This document shows positions 52,201 through 61,200 of a DNA stretch of 64,000 bases, piece by piece. The notes under the pieces were generated by a model. It was not told the DNA's origin. It did not search any database and was given only the letters and a program-made list of their open reading frames with translations. This DNA comes from Diabrotica undecimpunctata. Taxonomy: Eukaryota > Arthropoda > Insecta > Coleoptera > Chrysomelidae. The position numbers and the translations under genes are program-made. The stretch is taken from positions 76,881,141-76,945,140 of the forward strand of contig NC_092806.1 of the NCBI RefSeq assembly GCF_040954645.1. The letters are read 5' to 3'. Each line of letters opens with the position of its first letter. Position 1 is the first letter of the stretch.

Positions 52201-55200
52201 TTCAAGGGGATACCGGGAACTTTTACGTTGAAGCGTCAACCGACAAGACAACAACAGAAGCCGTATTCTCTCATGGATCATCAGACAAAGAGGTAGGCTA
52301 TTCTTATTTACCACAAACTAGCGATGAAGAAGAGTTTATAGATGATTCGGATGCAGATCCCACTTTTGTTGTGCCCAAGCATATTTCTCGACTCCTTGTA
52401 ATCCCTAGAAGATCACCTTCTTCTTCGAGTTCGTCGTCAGACTCCAGCTCATCTTCGTCGAGTTCAAGTAGCTTAAGTAGTTCATCCGATAATACATCTG
52501 CTAGACCAGGTCCTTCTTCAGCAAACAGTTAAGATAATTTCCATTTTACTCACGCAGCCATACCTTCAACATCTGCTAGTGAGACTGCTCCACCAATTAG
52601 CGAACCCAAATTATGAAGAGAAATAAAAATTCCTTTTGGCTGGATGTCCAAGATTGCCAAAACATTGCGGAATACAGGTAATGCGTATGTTTCGTTAACA
52701 AATCCTACAAAAATGATCGCTGAGCGTCAAATACGTCCACTTTGCGGCGACAAGTGTAAGTTAAATTGCAAAACGAAAATAGACGAAACGTTAAGACAGA
52801 GTATTTTCAAACAGATTTGGCGCTAGGCAATTTAGAGAGGCAAAGAGAATACATAGTTAGACATACAGAAGACATTAAACCAAATTATAGATACATAACT
52901 TCTCAAAAATTAAGGGCTTTGAATTCAGCTTACTATTTTAAAATAAATAACGTTAAAGTTAGAGTATGTAAAGAGTTTTTTAAAACAACGCTGTGCATTT
53001 GTGATAGATATATTAAAACAGCCCTTTCAAAGAAAACACGTGATGGTTTTATGGAACCTGATGCACGTGGAAAGCATGGTAATCAGCGCAAAATTGTCAC
53101 TGAAATTAAAAATAGTCTGATTAATTTTATAAATTCGATTCCTATAATAGAGCCCCACTATTTAAGAGTCCAAACAACTAGGGAATACATCTCAAGTGAT
53201 AATTGTTTGGTAGATTTGTATCAAGATTACAAAACCATACGAGAGGAAAATAGTTTAACCCTTACTTCAGCTTCAACTTTGAGTAGAAATTGCAATGAGG
53301 AGTTTAATATTTTCTTTCACATCCCCAAGAAAGATTAGTGCGACCTATGCGAAAGCTATAGAAATGACAATGATGAGGGTACGGCAAAACTGTGGGACAG
53401 TTATAATAGCCATCTCAAAGAAAAAGAATTGTCCAGATTAGAAAAAGAAGCTGACAAAAACAGAAATGACCTCATCGTAGCTGTATACGACCTGTAGGCA
53501 GTCATGCAGGTTCCCAAAGGCCAAGTTTGTCTTTTCATTTATAAATCTAGGATTAACTGTCTTAACTTTACAGTAAGTGATTTAAACGTAAAGAATTTTG
53601 TATGTTATTTTTGGGATGAGACCGAAGCCAAGCGTGGTGCCACTGAGGTAGGTAGTTGCGTTCTTATTTACATTCAAATGGTACTTGAAAAGAGTGTTTT
53701 TAATACTGACGTAGATATTGTATTTAACAGTGATAATTGCTCTATGCAACAAAAAAATAAAAACTTATTATCTGTCTATGCTTATGCAGTCCATAATCTG
53801 AGAGTTAAATCTATAACCCATAAATTTTTGATCCGTGGACACTCACAAAATGAAGGGGATAATATTCACATTGTCATAGAAAAACAGATAAAAAGATATT
53901 TAGGGTCTGACCCTATTTATTGCCCACAGCAATATGCTACATTAATTCGCACTGCCAAAAAAACAGGAATGCCTTATCTGGTAAAAGAGTTAACATTCGA
54001 AGATTTTTACGAGCTTAAAGTTCTTCAAGAATCTTGGAGCAATAATTTCAATACAGATGAGGGTAATAATCAAGTCAAATGGCATGACGTTAAACATACG
54101 CGTTGAAAAGCAACACCCTCTAGCTTTCTTCTACAAAACATCGGATGAATATACCGACTTTAATAAAGTCTGTGTACGAAATCGTTAAAGGCGGTTCAAA
54201 GACCAAGATTTTTCTCCAATGTTGTTTACAGCATATCCTCAAAAGTCGTCTTTAGGCGAAAATAAAAAAAAAAGATATTAAAGAGCTAATTGAAAAAAAA
54301 TATAATAATCGCTACTTATGTTAACTCCTTTTATAAGACTGCAATAGAATAGTTTATACCAGCTAAAAACCGAGACTCAAGTTCCTATGGCGTTAGTTGT
54401 ACCTCTAAGAAGCTTTTTTCATTTTTATAGTTATTTTTATAAAAACAATATTGTTTACTTTTAGATAGTGAATATACCAGTAGTTTAAAAAAATATTGTT
54501 TACTTTTAGCTAGTGAATATACCAGTAGTTTAATCAAATTTGTGATGTTGATACATAAATGATTCTAAGAAGACTTTAATAAGACTGATTAAATTTACTT
54601 AATTAATAATTACTGGTAAATAATAATAATACCTAATTATATATTTTGCAATAGATAATAGATAATAGTTTTTATGTTGGTTAAAACTGAAAAAAATGAC
54701 TTGTGTGTTTCTTATTTTATTGTTTGGTCTTACATTTTTTGTTTATTTAATGTAACCCTATGGAAAAAATATGTTGTTATTTTAGTATGTTTTGGTGTTT
54801 TATTTTACTGTAAATATGTAAGAAATAAACGAATACGTCGTTATTGTAAATTAAATCCTTATCAACCAACAGTAAAACAACAGTGCATTATTTTAAAATC
54901 AATCAGTAATAGGCACGCAACTCGAAATAATTATTTTTTATTTAGTGAAGTCATTCCGTAATAGTGAATTAACTCAAAAAAGTTTTAATTTTTTTTATTT
55001 ATTTATTTTTACCTACCTAACTATAGTATAATATATACGCAATGCATTCTTCTCATGAAATGTTTGGAACCTTTCCAATTACTCTGATATAACATGACAT
55101 ACCCGTTTTTTGTCAATTCTGAAAAATGAGCTATTTGGATTAGTGCAGTGTTGTTCTAGGCGTGCGATATGACGTTAATGTAAGGTTGAGAATATCAAGT

Positions 55201-58200
55201 ACTAAGTAAGAAATAGAAACGACAACTTAATGGAGGCACATTACATTTTACATTACGGTTTCGTTCAAATACTGTTTATGATTTAGAAATATTTCATTAT
55301 GACTTTCGACATGTGACTTGGATCCAAAGCTATTTACATTCATATGTAAAATAAGTTAATATGACAAACATGAAGAACGTCCTAAAAGAGCGTGAACAAA
55401 CTTATGGTTGCTAAATACAAATATAAACACTTTATACTGTAATTTAGAAATATCTTAAACACTAAGAGTTCAAAAGCTTTTCAAAGGTACTATGATTTAT
55501 TAAAAGAGAAAGAAATGCAATAGCACAAACAAAATTCTAAAACTAAAATACTACAAGCTATCTGATACTTTTATAAGAAAAGAAAAAACATATTTTTCAA
55601 TGTTCAAATGTCCGATTAATAAAAATTATCGTATTTCGTTGTCACTTACTCTATCAAAATAATTAATGTGGCTTACCTAGAATTGTTCCTAGATGTCTGA
55701 CATTCGCCTCTTTGACCACTAGACGTGTCGCAATACCTAGGAAGGATATTTAATATTTAATAAATGCCATTATCATATTTTCCTCTTAACATAATTACTA
55801 GATCATCTGCTTGGGCTTGTACTTCTAGCCCGTATACGTTAAGGAGCGAGATCAAGTAATTTACCAGAAGTGACAACAAGAGGGGAAAAGCAACTTAGCT
55901 TTTTTAGCTAAAATCTCCTCTTCTTGCAGTTATATAGTTCTGTCAGAATACGCTTATTGTCCAGCATTGCTTTATGCAATCTCTTCATTATAAATGGTGT
56001 GACTGATTTTCTGAACTAAGTACTTCGTCCAGTGCTGTTTTTTGATTTTCCTTCTTAATTTGCATGTTGGTTCCCATTGAGAGGAGGATCGCTCAATAGC
56101 ACTCCTAAATATGTCTATCAAGATTTTTTTCTACTGTCTTCAATAGAAATGATGTAAGATTGATCGGCCTGTATGATTTAGGTAAGATGTTATCTTATCG
56201 CCCTATTTTGTGTATGTACACTACCCTTAAAATTATCCAAATTATTGTTATATAACCCAGTGCTATGCCAGTCCTAAAGATCTTTGTTAGGATGGGTAAT
56301 AAGATGTCCAATCCTTTTTGTAGTATAGCTGGAAGTATTGCATCCTCACCTGGAGATTTACATAGAGCAATGTGGTTTATAGCCTATTTAACAATCTTCG
56401 GTTTGATGTTTATTGCAGAGAATTCAGTCTAGTTGCCTAAGACGTTTGGCTTGTGAGTATAGTTACTAATTGACTATCGGTGATATAAGCCTGCTAAGAA
56501 TTGATGAGAAACTGAAATTATTAAAAATATTATGTGTTTAATGTATAGTATTAACAATTACTTATATTACCCTACCGACGGCTTTACGTGTTCTTCGAAG
56601 CACGATGGCAGTTCAGTTAAATTAAAAATTTGAAAAATTTCTTGTGTATGTGCCGGGATCGTACCCGAGCTGTTTCCACCATACATACAATAACCCGTTG
56701 ATATGGCTACTGCCACCAAAGCCCGTAGGCACACGCAATAACAAAAATAAAATGTTAAATAGTAATAACTTTGAAAGCCCAGAAGTGTTTAGTGTTAGAT
56801 TCAAGGAAAAATATATAGTAGTTTATTATTGTAGGACATACAAGATCTTGGGGCGTAGCTCATCCCGAAATATTAACTGCGTGTGGAGGAGAACTTACAG
56901 GAAACTATGGGCCCATCGATCCGACTACGGATACGACTTATGAATTTCTTTACGATCTATTTACAGAAATTCATGAAACTTTTGCTGACAGATATATTCA
57001 TATTGGTGGTGACGAAGTAGGATTTGAATGTTGGTACGTACTATTATCAAGTTTTATATATATAAATATATACAGGGTGCGCCAAACCTCTGGTTTTCTT
57101 TTGCTATGGCTAAACTAAGGAGTATCTACCAACAATGTTTAAAACAAAAATTATGTGTATTTAATAGGCCTATAATTTAAAATTATTCTCGATTACACAG
57201 TCGTAACAACGGAATGAACCAAAGTTGCGTGTTTTTTTTAATCGAACATCCTGTATATTAAAGCATTTTTGATTTATTTTTAATATGAAGTATTTGTATA
57301 AGGTTTTATAAGTCTTAAAGTCTTAAGTTGATACTTTCCGAAATATTTATACTTTTATTAAGAAAAATGGTAATATTTAAAGAGCTGTGGATTAGGTTTC
57401 CAAGATAATAAAAATGTTAATGATATGTCAAAGTTTTTCTAGTGTGCTGTAATTTTTATATAATTTATTATATTTTACATCTAGCTATACAATATACAGT
57501 GTAATCACTATATTTAAATATAAAATTTTCTCATTTTTTAAACGGAACACCCTGTATATTGGTATTTAATTTTGTAGAGAATATTACAGACTTTTTTCTG
57601 ATACCTGGTTGTATATACCCATCATGTTTTGTTTTGTAAATATTTTGAGAAGAACTATAGATTTCTTGAACTATAGAGGTTCTCGTAGATTTTTTATTAA
57701 TAAATTTTGTATGCCTACTGATATCTAACAAACAAAAATTATAATCTAATTTTATAAACATAAATCAAAATGTCAAAGATTAAATAAAACGTATGCTATA
57801 ACATTATAGTAAAAATAGTAACTTATAGTAATAATTACTTGAATTTTATAGCTCATCGTGGTCCAAAATAATATTTAGCTAATAATATGTTTCCCATTAT
57901 GTACCCAGTTATATGCGATTAATAAAGAACTATCCAATATTTTTCATTTCAGATCTAATGATTGTAAAGCCATTGTGTATACAAATTATTCTGTCTTGTG
58001 GGTTTATCGTTGTATACTATATTCTTGATGTACCCTAAAAAAATGGTCCAGTGGAGTAAGTAGTGGATATATTAGGGGCCATTCCATAGTACCATATCCT
58101 ATCCAACTGTGGCTGTAGTTATTATTTAGCACATGCCCAACATTTATTGTATCATGGGTCTTGCCTTATGTTTTTGCGGGTTTTTTAATAAAAAATTCTA

Positions 58201-61200
58201 TGCAAAAATAAAAATTATACTTTGATTTTAGAAACAGTGCCTACGCTTATTTTGGGCACTCACACAATCTCATACTAGCTTAGTATTAATCTCTACAGAA
58301 CTAAGTGTCATAAGCGCTGCTTGGCTATCTGTGAAGATGACAATTGAACGATGAGTTCTTTTCTGCCTTTCTATTACTTCCATGTAGTAATGGATTGCCA
58401 TTATTTCCACCTGTAAAATTGTAACATCCTTTGATAGACTTACCTGGAAATGTATCCCTTGCTTTGTCCCTAATATATCGGCTCCGACACCCTCCGAAGC
58501 CGTTAGTGTACCAGGTAGCTTCACTTGTATGGGTACACCTTTCTTATAGTCTTCTCTGCCTGGTATATTAATTTTGAATTTATTGTCAAAGCTATACCTC
58601 GTATCTGTTGGATCGATGGGTTGACCCATAATAATATCTGCTTTGAACTCCTCGATTAGCTTTCTATGCACAGCACTATGTGTCTGGTTCATGTGTTGCT
58701 GACTATGTATTAATCTGTGCATCACAGATCTATCTTAGCTTTGTATCATAAGTTATCATTAATAATAATAATAACCATAGTTATAGTGTATAACCATAGA
58801 TAGTATCATTTTGTGGTTGAGTCCCCAATTCGTACCGCATATTCTTTTACATCTACTAAATGACAAAGTAGCTGTGGTTTCAGTTTAACATGTGGTTTTC
58901 AGTGTGTGAGTATTCCATGTAAGCCTATGATCAAAATATACCGCTAGGTGTTTTGTTTCTTTAGCAAATTTAATTTCTATTCCTCCCAGCAAACCTTCCA
59001 GGTGGTTTTAGGCCTTGTAATACTTTCTTTTGATTACCAATCTCTCTTGTTTGCACCGGTTATCAACTCATATTTAGGATTGCTAGATACAACCTAGGCA
59101 AATTTGCCCCTGGCAACGATTGCAATATCGTCAGCGTATCCTACACAATAAAAGTCTTTTGTGGATAGATTTTTGAGAAGATCACCTACCAAGGTTACCC
59201 AAAGTAGAGGTAACAGAATTCCTTCTTGTGGACAGCCTCCACCTGTTCTTGTTTTGATAGTTGCTTTACCCAGAGTCGGTATTACTATTCTATTCTTCAA
59301 GGAAACCCTTATCTGCATATTATCGTAGGTGTGCCTCGTCTACTCATTCTTTAACCAAAGAGTTGATGGTAGCATTATTAGATGCCCCTTTAATATCTAA
59401 AAAAGCGGCCATTGCTATATATTTGTCCTCATATACTTTCAGATAAGGTTAGGATACTTTCCAGGTTAGTATGCATAATGACGATTACTTAGAGGAATTT
59501 TATTTTAGCACTTCGTCTCTTATGTACCTATCAGAAAGCCTTACCAGCGTTTTTAATAGAAAAGACGCTATTGGTCTATATGGCTTTGGGTTGGATCTGA
59601 GACTTTACCTACCTTAGGCAAGTATATAACTTTATCCTTTTGCCATATATCCGGTACCACCCACCAAGCTGAACCACCTCTTATCTTATATGTAAAAGTA
59701 TCTGATATTTGCCATCTGTTTCAGAAAACTGAAATTGATTTAAAGCTCATCTAATTATCTTGGTGTTGTGATTGCTGTGGCTATTTCCCAATCTATGGAA
59801 CTTGGCCTAGTCGGCCTTTGGTCTATGTTGATTTGCCTACCTGCATTATTCAGAATAGTTGAGGCCGAAAAGTGCATGTTTGTGAGTTCACTTAGACTTT
59901 TCTCTTCGGTCTCCATAAATTCTCCATTAGCTTTATTTAGGAAACCTACTTATATAATGATAGCACCATCCTTTGAGAATATTTTATGCATTTGATAGCA
60001 AGCCGGGATATATGTAACCCAATCGCAAAATCCTCTCCATGAATTCCTTTTTGCTTTCCGAATTTGGAACATTTACAAACACTGAATTTACAATTGCAGG
60101 GAAAAGATAAAATAATATCTGACCTCCACAGTGTGTGTTAAGTTTTCAGACTTGATTACAACTTTTTCAAAAGGACATTAAAAATAAAATATTTTGGCAT
60201 TTTCCTGTAATTAAAAAAATTAGTTCCCATATTAAACAAGCAAACCTCAACGAGTATATAAAAAAGCTAGAAGAAATATTGACTGAATTCCCAAATAGAT
60301 TTCAAGACTTAAAATTATTTCAATCGTCTCTTAATTTTTTTCTGAATCTATTTGAAATTAACATAACTCAAGGTGATTTTACCATTTCCAATACAATTAT
60401 GACACAAAAAACATTTGAAGAATAAAGCACAGTCGTGTAAAATAGTATCTTAAGATTCTCATATTATGTATTTAGTGTCGTATTTTATTACGCACAAAAT
60501 AGGAATATAATCTATATACAATAAATTTATATTTAGGACTAAAACGGTAAAATAAGATAACCACCAAATTGCTTTGTTAGTCGATATTATCTGCTGAGGA
60601 ATTAATTCATTAGTTTTTTAAGACATTTCGAACTGCTCTTAAATTAATTCCTACTGTCTTTACTATTTTCCTAATGAAAAATATTCATTAATTTTAATAT
60701 TGGCATAAATTGGAATAGTCTGTTCTGTTCTCAGGTACACCTCTTAAGGACCTATCGTCTAAGTAACTTTTAGAGTTAGGACCCAATACCACCAAATTTT
60801 TCTTATGGTGACCAATGTTCTTATGAGAATAATAAGTTTTGTTGATAATAAACTCTTTTTCGTATACAGATAATAACATATTTACTTAAGAATATTACAA
60901 ACTGAGTAGAAAAATAGACAAGGCTACTCCTAGACATACAGTTGCACTCTTGCCAGTTTAAAATACTATCTGTCTATGTCCAGTTTGAAAGCCATTAATA
61001 CTATTATTTCTCGTGAGAATAAATCGGTTTTCTAGCATAACAAAGAATACGTACAGATAATTTTATATTTTTAGGGGAAATACTTCCAAAATTGTTGACT
61101 TCATGAAAGAAAAAGGTATAACAAATTTTGAAGATTTGGAAAGTTTTTACATTAAAAAAGTCATTGATATGATAGACAGTTTACAATATCAATCTATTGT

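Noticed and set aside
56644..56943. 99-codon frame overlapping hexosaminidase exon 6
   Set aside because: It is in another frame; the GH20 catalytic motif is in the exon frame and the splice phases fit that frame only.
57953..58035. Possible hexosaminidase exon after a good acceptor at 57952
   Set aside because: Joining it to exon 6 creates a stop at once, while joining exon 6 to 61075 restores the ECW Trp codon and the expected downstream sequence.
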